Assembly (NCBI RefSeq): GCF_000253255.1
Contig: NC_015580.1
Location: 1,315,001 to 1,379,000 of the forward strand
DNA length: 64,000 nt
Source: Novosphingobium sp. PP1Y
Lineage (GTDB): Bacteria; Pseudomonadota; Alphaproteobacteria; Sphingomonadales; Sphingomonadaceae
Reading direction: 5' to 3'
Translations under genes and position numbers: made by a program
Shown: piece by piece, positions 35,214 through 44,694 of the stretch
Numbering within the stretch: position 1 is the first letter of the stretch
How the letters are laid out: every line of letters begins with the position of its first letter
The notes under the pieces: generated by a model
Told to the model about the DNA's origin: nothing
What the model saw: the letters and a program-made list of their open reading frames with translations, nothing else
The model's database searches: none

Positions 35214-35918
35214 TCAGCAGGCGATCCCCCCTTCCTCTGGAGGGGCGAGCATGCCCCCAACGGCCATCCAGGCAGCGATTCCCGCGGCCGGAACTGCGCA
35301 AAGCACCGCTTCGGCAATCTCGGCGTCGGTAGCTCCCGCGTTGCGGGCGCCGCGTACATGGGTAGCGGCCATCGGGCTGTAGCCAGCGGCCAGTATGGCG
35401 AGCAGAAGGAGCTCTCCATACTTGGGAGTAAGAGGATTGGCGTCGATGCTGCCCCGGCGCATCAGGTAATAGCCGTCAGCTGCGCGCGGACAGAGCCGAA
35501 GCAACTGCTTGAGCGGGGGCGGGACATTGCCGAAGTAGGAGACGAAGTTTTCCTGGGCTTCGCCGGGAGCGGCTTCGGGCAGGGGTTTCGGATCATGCTG
35601 GGGCGGGGCACCGTAAACTCTTTCGAGAATCGAAGAGAAGTCTTGCGCTGCAGCTTCGCCACGCAAACTTGCCAGTACGATTAACCCAGAGACAGCTTCG
35701 TCGAGCTTCAAACCGAGACCGGCACCGCGAGCCAGTTCGCGTTCAGCCAGGACGTGATGGCGTCGATCTATTGCCGCCACCGCCGCGAATAGTGCCTTGT
35801 ACAGGGCAGGCACTGCACCGTCGGTGTCGACTACCTCGCGGAAGGCAGAAAACCCGGCGAGGGTATATGGCGCCACGTCTTGCAAGAGCGCGTTCTGCAG
35901 CAATGGACTTATTGTCAT
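35214..35918 (-). CDS. Carboxymuconolactone decarboxylase-family protein (no CxxC)
   Basis: This 234-residue protein has two CMD/AhpD-like helical repeats: ALFAAVAAIDRRHHVLAEREL near residue 60 and LLLLAILAAGYSPMAATHVRGA near residue 180. It is a paralogue of the 51267-51992 protein, which has a CxxC in the first repeat that is absent here. It therefore cannot act as an AhpD-type thiol reductase and may be an accessory or decarboxylase-like protein. The start at 35918 has AGAGGA upstream. It is the first gene of the operon, behind an operator-containing promoter at 35945-35973. Confidence 0.7.
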   Translation of the reverse strand: MTISPLLQNALLQDVAPYTLAGFSAFREVVDTDGAVPALYKALFAAVAAIDRRHHVLAERELARGAGLGLKLDEAVSGLIVLASLRGEAAAQDFSSILERVYGAPPQHDPKPLPEAAPGEAQENFVSYFGNVPPPLKQLLRLCPRAADGYYLMRRGSIDANPLTPKYGELLLLAILAAGYSPMAATHVRGARNAGATDAEIAEAVLCAVPAAGIAAWMAVGGMLAPPEEGGIAC

Positions 35919-35946
35919 GTCGTTCCTCTCTTGCCTCCTCAAATGC

Positions 35947-35962
35947 TCGACCGACTGGTCGG
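35947..35962 (-). promoter_or_regulatory. GTCGGTCGA operator A and promoter for the 35.9 kb operon
   Basis: On the minus strand the sequence is TTGACG, then C plus the 16-mer CCGACCAGTCGGTCGA (together a 17-bp spacer), then GCATTT as a possible -10. The same operator occurs at 36001, 36028, 50299 and 52134, and variants at 52016 and 63352. It is the likely site of the TetR protein encoded at 49552-50163. Confidence 0.7.
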
Positions 35963-35993
35963 GCGTCAACCGAAAATTTTTTCACTAACCAAA

Positions 35994-36043
35994 TTGACAG
36001 CCGAACGGTCGGTCGATTAATTACCACTCGACCGGTCGGTCGA
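35994..36043 (+). promoter_or_regulatory. Promoter and operators B and C for the 36.1 kb operon
   Basis: TTGACA (35994-35999), a 17-bp spacer made of G plus CCGAACGGTCGGTCGA (36001-36016), and TTAATT (36017-36022) form a promoter with the operator built into the spacer. A second operator, TCGACCGGTCGGTCGA, follows at 36028-36043. The acyl-CoA dehydrogenase GTG start lies at 36103. Confidence 0.72.
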
Positions 36044-36102
36044 ATGTACCGTATGGGTTTGGCCATCAGCGAACCAACCGCAGTGCGTGGGAGAGAAGAA
36101 AA

Positions 36103-37338
36103 GTGGACTTCGGGCAATCTGCCAATTCGGTCGCGTGGATGGAGCGCGTGCGCGCCTTTATGGACGAGCACATCGTACCTGCCGTTCCGATCTACCACAG
36201 CCAGCTCGCCGAGATTGACCGTTGGGCCGAGGTGCCGCCAATCTTCGACGAACTCAAGGCTAAGGCGCGAGAAGAGGGGCTGTGGAACATCTTCATGCCG
36301 CCCAGCGAGCATGATGACGAGTATTTTACCAGTGTGGGGCTCTCCAATGTGGAGTATGCACCCATAGCGGAACTCATGGGGCGCATTTCGTTCGCAAGCG
36401 AAGTGTTTAACTGCATGGCACCGGATACGGGCAACTTCGAAGTCCTGCACCGCTACGGTACGCATGAGCAGAAGGCACGCTTCATGGTTCCGCTGCGCGA
36501 CGGGGAAACCCGGTCGGCCTTCCTCATGACCGAGCCTGCCGTTGCCTCCTCGGACGCGCGAAACATTCAGACGGATATTCGCCGGGAAGGCGATGAATAC
36601 GTGATCAACGGCCGCAAGTGGTGGTCATCCGGTGCAGGTCATCCGCGCTGCGACTTCTTCATCGTGATGGGCAAGACAGATCCGGAGGGCGAACCTTATC
36701 GGCAGCAGTCGATGGTCCTCGTTCCGCGCGACACGCCGGGCGTTACGCTCGTGCGTTACCTGCCGGTCTTCGGTTACGATCACGCGCCGCACGGCCACTT
36801 CGAAGTTGCCCTCGAGAATGTGCGGGTACCCGTTGAAAACATTCTCGTGGGAGAGGGCGCCGGCTTCGAGATTGCGCAGGGGCGATTGGGGCCGGGTCGC
36901 ATTCACCACACGATGCGGAATATCGCGTCGATGGAAGTGGCGCTCGAAAAGACCTGTAGGCGTCTGCTTTCGCGCCGCACTTTCGGGAAAGCTATCGCGG
37001 AGCATTCGGTCTGGGAGGAGCGCATAGCGCGCGCGCGCTGCGAGATCGAAATGTCGCGTCTCCTCTGCCTCAAGGCGGCGCACATGATGGACACTGTCGG
37101 TAACAAAGCGGCTCGCGCGGAAATCGCGATGATCAAGATTGCCGCGCCCAAGATTGCCCAACGCATCGTCGACGAGGCGATTCAGGCTCACGGCGGTGGC
37201 GGCGTCAGCGACGATTTCGGCCTCGCCGAACTCTATGCCAACACCCGCATCGTTCGTCTGACCGACGGCCCCGATGAAGTTCACGAACGCCAACTGGCTC
37301 GGCTTGAACTTCGCAAGTACCGGGAGACTTCCCAGTGA
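36103..37338 (+). CDS. Acyl-CoA dehydrogenase, ACAD10/11 or LvaC type
   Basis: This 411-residue flavoprotein has the usual N-terminal helical, beta and C-terminal helical domains: FNCMAPDTGNFEVLHRYGT, SAFLMTEPAVASSD (FAD/substrate loop), INGRKWWSSGAG, RRTFGKAI and QAHGGGGVSDDF...TDGPDEVHERQLA. These features are shared with ACAD10/11 and with LvaC of Pseudomonas putida, which act on 4-phospho-acyl-CoAs made by a partner kinase. Here the partner is the next gene, joined by GTGA. The GTG start at 36103 has GGGAGAG upstream. A paralogous but frameshifted pair lies at 53898-56204. Confidence 0.85.
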   Translation: MDFGQSANSVAWMERVRAFMDEHIVPAVPIYHSQLAEIDRWAEVPPIFDELKAKAREEGLWNIFMPPSEHDDEYFTSVGLSNVEYAPIAELMGRISFASEVFNCMAPDTGNFEVLHRYGTHEQKARFMVPLRDGETRSAFLMTEPAVASSDARNIQTDIRREGDEYVINGRKWWSSGAGHPRCDFFIVMGKTDPEGEPYRQQSMVLVPRDTPGVTLVRYLPVFGYDHAPHGHFEVALENVRVPVENILVGEGAGFEIAQGRLGPGRIHHTMRNIASMEVALEKTCRRLLSRRTFGKAIAEHSVWEERIARARCEIEMSRLLCLKAAHMMDTVGNKAARAEIAMIKIAAPKIAQRIVDEAIQAHGGGGVSDDFGLAELYANTRIVRLTDGPDEVHERQLARLELRKYRETSQ

Positions 37339-38432
37339 GCGCATCGCCCGCAAATGTAAGCAAGGCAGAGGCGATGATCGGGAGCACTCACGCCGTCGCC
37401 GCAAATGCGGCGTTCGACGAGGCGCGCCTGGTTGCTTATCTCGAGGGAAGGATCCCCGGGTTTTCGGGGCCGATCAAAGTCGAGCAGTTCGCTGGTGGCC
37501 AGTCGAACCCGACGTACCGGCTTACTACATCAGATGCTCAGTACGTGCTGCGGCGCAAGCCAGCCGGCGTCCTTCTCAAGTCGGCGCACGCGGTCGACCG
37601 GGAGTTTCGCGTGACGCGCGCCTTGTTCGAAGTGGGCCTGCCGATTGCCGAGCCACTGGTGCTCTGCGAAGACGACGATGTTATCGGCACGATGTTCTTC
37701 GTCATGCGCTACGTGCCGGGTCGCAGCTTCTGGGATCCCATGATGCCGGGTCTCGATCCGGCAGAGCGTGCAGCGATCTACGATTCAGCGAACGAGACGC
37801 TCGCCCGCCTGCACATGGTCGACTTTGCGGCTCTCGGTCTTTCGGATTACGGGCGCCCTGGCAATTATTTCGCGCGGCAGATTTCGCGCTGGTCGCGTCA
37901 GTATGAATCTTCGCGTACGCAGAACATTCCAGAGATGGACCGGTTGATCGAGTGGCTACCCACGGCGATTCCGGATACGGGCGATACGACCGCGATCATC
38001 CACGGCGACTTTTCCTTCCATAACCTGCTGATCCATCCGACTGAGCCGCGTGTCTCGGCAGTCATCGACTGGGAACTCTCAACTCTCGGCGACCCACTGG
38101 GCGACCTGACCTACCACATGCTCGAATGGTTTCGGCCGGCGGGGGTCGATGTGCGCGGTACACTCAAGGGCGCGGACCTCGCCGCACTCGGTATCCCGGA
38201 TGCCGACGAATATGCCCGCCGCTACTGTGAGAGGACGGGGCTCAAATCCGACCCGACGGCGCCGTTCTATGAGGCTTTCAACCTCTTTCGCGTCGCCGCG
38301 ATCCTGCAGGGCATCGCGGGACGTGCGCGCGACGGTGTGCAAACCGCAGAGAATGCGCAGGAAGTCATTACTCGCATCGAACCGCTCGCACGTGCCGCCT
38401 GGCACGCGGCGAGGGAGGCTGGCGCCACCTGA
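37335..38432 (+). CDS. APH-fold phosphotransferase (LvaA/ACAD10-11 kinase-domain type)
   Basis: This 365-residue kinase-like protein has an N-lobe FAGGQSNPTYRL and YVLRRKP (Lys for ATP). The catalytic loop is H223-G-D225-FSFHN230 (HxDxxxxN), and the metal Asp is D245 in IDWELSTLGDP. The best-characterised relatives are the kinase domains of ACAD10/11 and LvaA, which phosphorylate the 4-hydroxyl of 4-hydroxyacyl-CoAs so that the partner dehydrogenase can move it to the 3-position. The immediate ACAD neighbour supports that role. GTG start overlaps the ACAD stop. Confidence 0.82.
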   Translation: MSASPANVSKAEAMIGSTHAVAANAAFDEARLVAYLEGRIPGFSGPIKVEQFAGGQSNPTYRLTTSDAQYVLRRKPAGVLLKSAHAVDREFRVTRALFEVGLPIAEPLVLCEDDDVIGTMFFVMRYVPGRSFWDPMMPGLDPAERAAIYDSANETLARLHMVDFAALGLSDYGRPGNYFARQISRWSRQYESSRTQNIPEMDRLIEWLPTAIPDTGDTTAIIHGDFSFHNLLIHPTEPRVSAVIDWELSTLGDPLGDLTYHMLEWFRPAGVDVRGTLKGADLAALGIPDADEYARRYCERTGLKSDPTAPFYEAFNLFRVAAILQGIAGRARDGVQTAENAQEVITRIEPLARAAWHAAREAGAT

Positions 38433-38501
38433 TGAGCTCGGCTTCCAGGAAACACAATTAACGGAAGTGCACACACAAAGGCATTTGGGGAGAGGTTGAT
38501 T

Positions 38502-40787
38502 ATGAAGCAGCATAACTTCGTTCGGATCGCATTGCTTTGCACGACAGCCGGACTCGCATGTTCGCCGGCAGCCGCGCAGACGGCGCCGCAGGATGGACCG
38601 GCTGGCGAGGCCTCGGCAAAGGCGGTGGAGGAAATCGTTGTCACGGCGACGCGGCGCGCTGAAAGGCTGCAGGACGTGCCGATCGCCGTCAGCGCGGTGA
38701 ATGCGGAGCAGATTCAGGCGCAGCGCATCGATAACTTCGCCTCGATGACGCGCATTACGCCCGGACCGACGTTCGTTCCGGTGAAGGGAACCTCGACGAC
38801 GACATTCCAGATCCGCGGCAAATCGACGACCAATGACGCGCCAGGGCTTGAAACTCCCGTCGGCGTTTACATTGACGACATCTATTATGGTACCTTGGCC
38901 TCCTTCGACACGAACCTGTTCGATGTCCAGCAGGTCGCCATTCTGCGCGGTCCTCAGGGCACCACGTTCGGTCGCAACGCCGTCGGCGGTGCGGTGCAGA
39001 TTACAAGCAATCCGGCGCAGCTCGGCCGAAACGATGGTCGGATCACGATGACTGGGCTCGTGAACGATGCCGGACAGCCAGGCATTGAGACCGACGGTTA
39101 CTTCAACGTCGCTCTCAATGAAAACCTGGCGGCTCGATTTGCCTATGGCATCAAGAACAACGGCGGCTACCAGAAGAACCTCACGACCGGCCACTATCTC
39201 GACGATAACAAGGTCCAGAGCGTGCGCGGCTCTCTTGCATGGCAGGCTTCGGATTCGCTGAAGGTTTCGGCGAGCGCGTCCTATACGCACCGTGGCGGAT
39301 ACGGCAGCGGTGCAGTGATCGTCGGTCCCGGTGCGCTGGCAGCCCAGGTGCAAGCGGCAAACGGAGGGGACTTGCACAAGACTCTTCTCGATACCGACGG
39401 CTCGACGCGGCGCGACTTGTTTGCCGGCATTCTCAAGCTGGATTACGAGACAGGCATCGGAACCATTACCTCGATCACCGGCTATCGCTGGATGGATGCG
39501 GCGTTCATTGAGGATGCCGACGGGGGGCCGTTGCCGCTCAATACGCCTTCAATCAATTATAACAACGAGAGCCAGATCAGTGAAGAGGTTCGCTTCACGT
39601 CGAATTGGGGTGGCCCCTTCAGTCTGCTCGCGGGGGTCTATGTCGGCTACGAGAACCTCTATAAGGGCATTCAGTTCAATTTCGACGGGACGTATCCAGA
39701 ATCCTACCTTTCGGTCCTGACCAAAGGTGCGTTGGCCTCGCAGCTCGTCGAAGGGCGCATCCACAATTTCAGCGTCGGACCCTTCGTCGAGGGCAAGTAC
39801 AAGCTTACCGACCAGCTTTCGCTGACTGCGGGCGTGCGCTACGCCTACGAGAAGAAGGACGGTTATACCCGGCACACCGGCTCCTCTCCGTTCTATGGGG
39901 CCCCATTCTTCACCGAGCTCGGCAAGGGCGGGGCGACGAATTCATGGTCGGCATTCACTCCGCGCTTCATCCTCGACTACAAGCCGGCGCGTGACATTTC
40001 GTTCTACGCCTCAGCGTCGAAGGGCTTCCAGGGTGGCGGGTGGGTGCTGACCGCGCCCAATGAGATCAAGGCGCAAGTGCCCCTCAAGGCTGAGACGACA
40101 TGGAGCTACGAAATCGGCACCAAGTCGTCGTTTTTCAACAACCTGCTGACTGCCAACATCGCGGCCTATATCGCCGATACCAAGAATCTGCAGGTCCGCT
40201 CCCTCGTCGATGGTGTCCTTACCGACAGCAACGCTGGCAGTGAGCGCGTCAAGGGCGTCGAGGTCGAGACAAAGCTCAACCCGGTTCAGGGGCTGTCGAT
40301 CGGAGCCAATTACGCGTACACCGATGCTTATTACTCCACTTTCCAGGGTTGCGCAGCAGGAGGGGCCGACTGCAGCGGGAACCAGGTTCCCTTCACACCG
40401 AAGCACGCCTTCACCGCCATGCTGGATTACACGAAGGAACTGGATAGCGGCGCGCGCATCACGTTCCATTTCGACGACAAGTGGGCCAGCGCGTACCAGC
40501 TGGTGGCGACCAATGCGAACCAGATCGGCGTTCCCTATACCAAGCAGAAGAACGTCGGGAACGTCTCGATTTCATACTCGCCGCCGAGTGGGGCCTGGGA
40601 CATCCGTCTGTGGAGCACGAACGTCTTCAACAAGACTTATGCGGCCAACGGCCTCAATTACTACTTCTACCAGCTTTCGCCCTCGGAAGTTGCCGCAACT
40701 CCAGCCGCTCAGCGAGACGTCGAAAGGCTGGCCATCGCGCCATCGCGTGTAATCGGAATTACATTGAACGCACGTTTCGGTCAGTGA
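38502..40787 (+). CDS. TonB-dependent outer-membrane receptor (module 3)
   Basis: This 761-residue receptor has a signal peptide (MKQHNFVRIALLCTTAGLACSPAAAQ), EEIVVTATRRAERLQDVP near the TonB box, plug motifs IRGKSTTNDAP and ILRGPQGTTFGRNAVGGAV, and a barrel ending in ITLNARFGQ. GGGGAGAGG lies seven bases before the ATG. It follows the kinase gene by 69 bp and precedes MFS and DUF1254 genes in the same direction, consistent with uptake of the module 3 substrate. Confidence 0.93.
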   Translation: MKQHNFVRIALLCTTAGLACSPAAAQTAPQDGPAGEASAKAVEEIVVTATRRAERLQDVPIAVSAVNAEQIQAQRIDNFASMTRITPGPTFVPVKGTSTTTFQIRGKSTTNDAPGLETPVGVYIDDIYYGTLASFDTNLFDVQQVAILRGPQGTTFGRNAVGGAVQITSNPAQLGRNDGRITMTGLVNDAGQPGIETDGYFNVALNENLAARFAYGIKNNGGYQKNLTTGHYLDDNKVQSVRGSLAWQASDSLKVSASASYTHRGGYGSGAVIVGPGALAAQVQAANGGDLHKTLLDTDGSTRRDLFAGILKLDYETGIGTITSITGYRWMDAAFIEDADGGPLPLNTPSINYNNESQISEEVRFTSNWGGPFSLLAGVYVGYENLYKGIQFNFDGTYPESYLSVLTKGALASQLVEGRIHNFSVGPFVEGKYKLTDQLSLTAGVRYAYEKKDGYTRHTGSSPFYGAPFFTELGKGGATNSWSAFTPRFILDYKPARDISFYASASKGFQGGGWVLTAPNEIKAQVPLKAETTWSYEIGTKSSFFNNLLTANIAAYIADTKNLQVRSLVDGVLTDSNAGSERVKGVEVETKLNPVQGLSIGANYAYTDAYYSTFQGCAAGGADCSGNQVPFTPKHAFTAMLDYTKELDSGARITFHFDDKWASAYQLVATNANQIGVPYTKQKNVGNVSISYSPPSGAWDIRLWSTNVFNKTYAANGLNYYFYQLSPSEVAATPAAQRDVERLAIAPSRVIGITLNARFGQ

Positions 40788-40874
40788 TCTTGGCTTAAGG
40801 TCCGGGCGCAGGGGATGAATACTCTTGCGGCCGGACACGCCGAACAGATAAATGATTTGGGAAGAAGGACCGAA

Positions 40875-42131
40875 ATGCCGCATAGCGACCATGTATCGTC
40901 CGTGCGAAACCGAAGGGTCGCTCTGCTCGTCCTGCTGCTGGTCTCAATCTTCAATTACGTCGATCGGACCATAATCTCGATCCTGCAGGTGCCGATCAAG
41001 CGCGACCTGGCCTTGAGCGATGCGCAGCTCGGGATGATGACCGGTCTTGCCTTCGCGCTTTTCTACTCCACGATGGGCGTGCCGATCGCACGGCTTGCCG
41101 ACCGTTTTAACCGCAAATATGTCATTGTCGCCTCGCTTGCCCTGTGGAGTGCGATGACCGCGCTCGGAGGCTTCAGCTGGAGCTTTACCTCGATCGTCTT
41201 CTTCCGCATCGGGGTGGCGTTGGGTGAGGCAGGCAGCATTCCCGCAAGCCATTCCGTCATCGCAGATTATTACGAACCCGCCCGGCGCGGCACCGCCCTT
41301 GCATTGTGGGGGATGGCCCTTCCGATCGGCGTAATGCTAGGCTACCTATCCGGGGGGTGGATCGCACAAGCCATTGATTGGCGCGCCGCAATGTGGATTA
41401 TCGGTGGCACGGGCCTGTTGTTGGCGCCGATATTGCTCGCCCTGTTGAAGGAGCCGCCCCGCGGGCGTTTCGATATTGGTTCGGAGGTCGAGCTACCCGG
41501 ACTGCGGCAAGGCTTCGCGATCATGCTGGCGCGGCCGAGTCTTCTGTTTCTCTTCGCGGGCGGCGCACTCAATAACTTCGTACTTTCGATCGCGCTGAAC
41601 TGGAACGCACCGTTCTATGCGCGCCTCCACCATATGTCGCTGGGCGAAGTGGCAACGGCGCTTGCATTCATGGTGGGCCTGGGCGGTGGCGCCGGTATCC
41701 TTGCCGGCGGTTGGGTCACGGATCGCATTGGCCAGAAGCGGCAGGCCCGCAAGCCGATCATCATGGCGCTGGTGGCCATGGCCGTGTGTCCTGCAACGCT
41801 TCTGCAAGTTCTTTCTCCCTCGCTCGAGGTCTCGTTGCTCGGCAGCGCGTTCGCGGTGTTTTTCCTGTTCTTCTACTACAGCCCTATCATTGCGCTTTGC
41901 CTTGCTCTCGTTCCGCCCGGCATCCGGGCCTTCACGACCTCGGTGCTGCTTTTGACGGTCAACATCGTCGGTTTGGGATTGGGGCCCTGGCTTGCCGGTT
42001 TGCTGAGCGACACGATCGGGGGTGAAGAAGGGCTCAGGGTCGCCATGGCAGCGTTCTCCTTCGTTGCTATCGGTGCGGGAGGCTGCTTCCTTCTCGCTGC
42101 TCGCACTTATACGCGGGATCTCTCGCGCTGA
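40875..42131 (+). CDS. MFS transporter, spinster-like
   Basis: This protein of about 418 residues has 12 predicted helices and begins with the spinster-type first helix SIFNYVDRTIISILQVPIKRD, then YSTMGVPIARLADRFNRK (MFS loop 2-3) and GEAGSIPASHSVIADYY. Bacterial spinster homologues are common in sphingomonad degradation clusters and probably move organic acids or lipids across the inner membrane. The ATG at 40875 has AAGGA six bases upstream; an ATG at 40815 would add 20 polar residues. Confidence 0.85.
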   Translation: MPHSDHVSSVRNRRVALLVLLLVSIFNYVDRTIISILQVPIKRDLALSDAQLGMMTGLAFALFYSTMGVPIARLADRFNRKYVIVASLALWSAMTALGGFSWSFTSIVFFRIGVALGEAGSIPASHSVIADYYEPARRGTALALWGMALPIGVMLGYLSGGWIAQAIDWRAAMWIIGGTGLLLAPILLALLKEPPRGRFDIGSEVELPGLRQGFAIMLARPSLLFLFAGGALNNFVLSIALNWNAPFYARLHHMSLGEVATALAFMVGLGGGAGILAGGWVTDRIGQKRQARKPIIMALVAMAVCPATLLQVLSPSLEVSLLGSAFAVFFLFFYYSPIIALCLALVPPGIRAFTTSVLLLTVNIVGLGLGPWLAGLLSDTIGGEEGLRVAMAAFSFVAIGAGGCFLLAARTYTRDLSR

Positions 42132-42152
42132 TCCGACAGGGAGCATTGGCCC

Positions 42153-43658
42153 ATGGCCAGAACCACGAGATCGATCCCTTTGCTCGGTGCGCTCGTTTTG
42201 TCAGCCTGCGTCCAGCCGCCTCACAATGCGACCCCCACCCAGACACAGGTACTTGCCGCTCAGCCGGTCTCTCTGGTCGGCGCTGAGACGACCGAACAGA
42301 TCTTTTCCGGTGAGAGCATGGATCCTTATGTACTCGCCTTGCGCGCTACGGTGTGGGGGTATCCGCTCGTACGGGCCGCCCAGTTGCGAGTGAAGGCCAC
42401 TCAACCGGAGCACCCTTTCTCCCAAAGGCCTGCCACGCTTGCGACGGCGCCGCTCAACCGCCTTGGTCGTGCCCGCGCTCTTGCCGACCCCAAGACGCGC
42501 ATCGGCGTAGCGCCCAACAACGATACCCTTTACGTTCTGGCATTCCTCGACACTGACGAGGGGCCATTCCTGCTGCGAACTCCCGATTTCGGTGCGCGCT
42601 ACTATACCTTCCAGTTCGGGGAGGCCGACAGTTCGACGCAGTACTCCTACGGCCAGTCAACGCATGGAGCGAAGCTGCCGCAGATCGCGGTTGTCGCGCC
42701 GAAATACATGGGACCGATCCCGCGAGGCGCACTCGTCGTACGTAGCCGGCAGCGCTACATGATGATCGCAGGCCGCATATTGGTAAACGGCGAGGCGGAT
42801 CTGCCAGCGGTGCACGCGCTCCAGGACAGGATTGAGTTGGATCGTTGGCTCGGGCCGGATCGGATCGAGAAGGCGCCAGTCACGGCACAGCGGGTGTTGC
42901 CAGGTGGCCTCGTTGCGGATCCCGAGCCATTTGACTTTCTAAGCGATCTTGGCGCGGTGCTGCAGGATTGGCTCCCCATGCCTCAGGACGCGAAGATTAT
43001 CGCGCCGCTCGCCCGAATAGGTCTGACGCGTGAGAACGGCTTTCTACCGTCCCTTCTCGACGAGGCGGAGCGCAATGCGGTTGAGCGCGGGGTAACCGAT
43101 GGTTTCGCCGTGATCCGTGCCAAGACAGCGAATCTGGGCGAGCTTTCACGCGGATGGTCGACGAGCTTCGCCGGCTCACGTTTCGGAGGCGATTACCTTC
43201 TGCGTGCTGCCGTCGCGATGGATCAGATCTACGTCAACGACAAGGACGAGGCGCTTTACCCTGTCGCGCATTTCGACGGCGACGGCGCGGCGCTGGATGG
43301 TCGCAAGGATTATGTGATCTGCTTCGCGAAGAACCAGTTGCCACCGGTAGGCGCGTTCTGGTCGATCACCATGTACTATGCCAAGGGATTCCTCGTCCCG
43401 AATTCCATGCAGCGCTATTCGATCGGAGACCGAACACCGGGTATTCGCTACGGAGCGGACGGCTCGCTTCGCATCTACGTCCAGAGCGAGAACCCGGGGC
43501 CCGGGCGCGAAGCAAACTGGTTGCCCGCGCCTCGAGAGGGGTTCATGCTGATGATGCGGTTATATCGGCCTTTGCCGCCTGCGGCCAAAGGCCAATGGCA
43601 TCCGCCTGCGATCATGCCGGTGGAAGAGGTTGACCCGGCCGCTTGCCCTGCAGGCTGA
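42153..43658 (+). CDS. DUF1254/DUF1214 lipoprotein
   Basis: This 501-residue exported protein has a lipobox (ALVLSAC, Cys19). It contains the DUF1254 segment (GYPLVRAAQ, GVAPNNDTLYVLAFLDTDEGPFLLRTP, YYTFQFG) and the C-terminal DUF1214 segment (AFWSITMYYAKGFLVPNSMQRYSIGDRT, NWLPAPREGFMLMMRLYRP). The family is common next to TonB receptors in sphingomonads but its reaction is unknown. A second member lies at 61792-63207. Last gene of the plus-strand operon begun at 36103, ending 12 bp from a convergent gene. Confidence 0.8.
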   Translation: MARTTRSIPLLGALVLSACVQPPHNATPTQTQVLAAQPVSLVGAETTEQIFSGESMDPYVLALRATVWGYPLVRAAQLRVKATQPEHPFSQRPATLATAPLNRLGRARALADPKTRIGVAPNNDTLYVLAFLDTDEGPFLLRTPDFGARYYTFQFGEADSSTQYSYGQSTHGAKLPQIAVVAPKYMGPIPRGALVVRSRQRYMMIAGRILVNGEADLPAVHALQDRIELDRWLGPDRIEKAPVTAQRVLPGGLVADPEPFDFLSDLGAVLQDWLPMPQDAKIIAPLARIGLTRENGFLPSLLDEAERNAVERGVTDGFAVIRAKTANLGELSRGWSTSFAGSRFGGDYLLRAAVAMDQIYVNDKDEALYPVAHFDGDGAALDGRKDYVICFAKNQLPPVGAFWSITMYYAKGFLVPNSMQRYSIGDRTPGIRYGADGSLRIYVQSENPGPGREANWLPAPREGFMLMMRLYRPLPPAAKGQWHPPAIMPVEEVDPAACPAG

Positions 43659-43670
43659 CCTCTGCCGGCC

Positions 43671-44690
43671 TCAGGCCGCGTCTTGCAGAGCCAGCCTGTC
43701 CCAACCCGTCGCTGCACCGCCGTCGCTGCGCGTCAGCACGAGTACGCGTCGCAAAGCCCGTCCGACGGCCAGTTCGTCGGTGACTCCCATACCGCCATGG
43801 AGTTGCACCGCGTCCTCGGCCAACCCTTGTGCCGCCTCGGCGATGAAGGCGCTGGCCATGGCCGAATTGCGAACGAACTGGCCCGCATCGCTCAGCGCTG
43901 CGCGCAGCAGCAAGGAACGGGCTTGTTCCAGCGAGATATAGAGCCGGGCGCAGCGGTGCTGGATTACCTGAAAGCTGCCGATCGGCTTGCCGAACTGCAG
44001 GCGTTGCCTGACGTAATCGACGGTCAGGCCGAGCAGCGTCTCCATCGTGCCCACAAGTTCGGCGCTCGCGGCGATGCCTGCCAGTGCATGCGCTCGTTCG
44101 AAGTCGCCAGAAGCATGGGATAGGAATTCGGCCTTTGCATCCCCGACCTCGAGGTTCGCCGCAAGGCTCCCGTCGGCGAGGCGAACGGGTGTGCGTTGTA
44201 CGCCGGGTGCGTCGGCCTCGATCAGCGCCAGCTCTCCAGATTCGAGCTGCAGCAGAAAGCCCGATGCTGTCATGCCGTCGCGCACAAGGCCTATTTTGCC
44301 CGTTACCCGTCTATCCTGCCGTCTCCCGCCCTGCGCGTATCCGAAGGTTGCTTCGCCCGAAGCGATCGCTTCTCCCCAATGGCCGGCCGATTCGCCGCTT
44401 GCGCCCGCGCCGATCAGTGCGCCGGCCATTACTACGCCCTGAGCGAGCGGGGTTATGGCAAGCGCGGTGCCGAAGGCTTCGGCCGCAAGCATGACGTCCT
44501 TTGCTGCGCCGCCCATTCCACCCATGCTCTCCGGCAGGAGAAAGGCGAAGAGCCCCAGCTCGCCCAGCGCCAGCCAGTCCGCCTTCGGCATAGGGCCATG
44601 CGCCAGGCCAGCGCTCTCGCCCCGATCGGAGAGAAACCGGCGCAACATGTCGCAGACCATGGCCTGCTCTTCACTGGGTGCGAAATTCAT
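43671..44690 (-). CDS. Short acyl-CoA dehydrogenase subunit (heteromeric FadE-type)
   Basis: At 339 residues this is shorter than typical homotetrameric acyl-CoA dehydrogenases (about 380-400). It has the N-terminal helix MNFAPSEEQAMVCDMLRRFL, LGELGLFAFLLPESMGGMG, RLQFGKPIGSFQVIQHR and a C-terminal QLHGGMGVTDEL. The central FAD/substrate loop is degenerate. Such subunits pair with a second ACAD, as in the ChsE/FadE28-29 heterotetramers of steroid side-chain degradation. The likely partner is the 392-residue ACAD at 45904, separated only by the thiolase gene. It lies 4 nt after the thiolase stop. Confidence 0.8.
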   Translation of the reverse strand: MNFAPSEEQAMVCDMLRRFLSDRGESAGLAHGPMPKADWLALGELGLFAFLLPESMGGMGGAAKDVMLAAEAFGTALAITPLAQGVVMAGALIGAGASGESAGHWGEAIASGEATFGYAQGGRRQDRRVTGKIGLVRDGMTASGFLLQLESGELALIEADAPGVQRTPVRLADGSLAANLEVGDAKAEFLSHASGDFERAHALAGIAASAELVGTMETLLGLTVDYVRQRLQFGKPIGSFQVIQHRCARLYISLEQARSLLLRAALSDAGQFVRNSAMASAFIAEAAQGLAEDAVQLHGGMGVTDELAVGRALRRVLVLTRSDGGAATGWDRLALQDAA

Positions 44691-44694
44691 GGCT

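Noticed and set aside
43666..43678. CGGCCTCAGGCCG palindrome between convergent genes as a terminator
   Set aside because: The loop would be a single base and it overlaps a stop codon; too weak to call.
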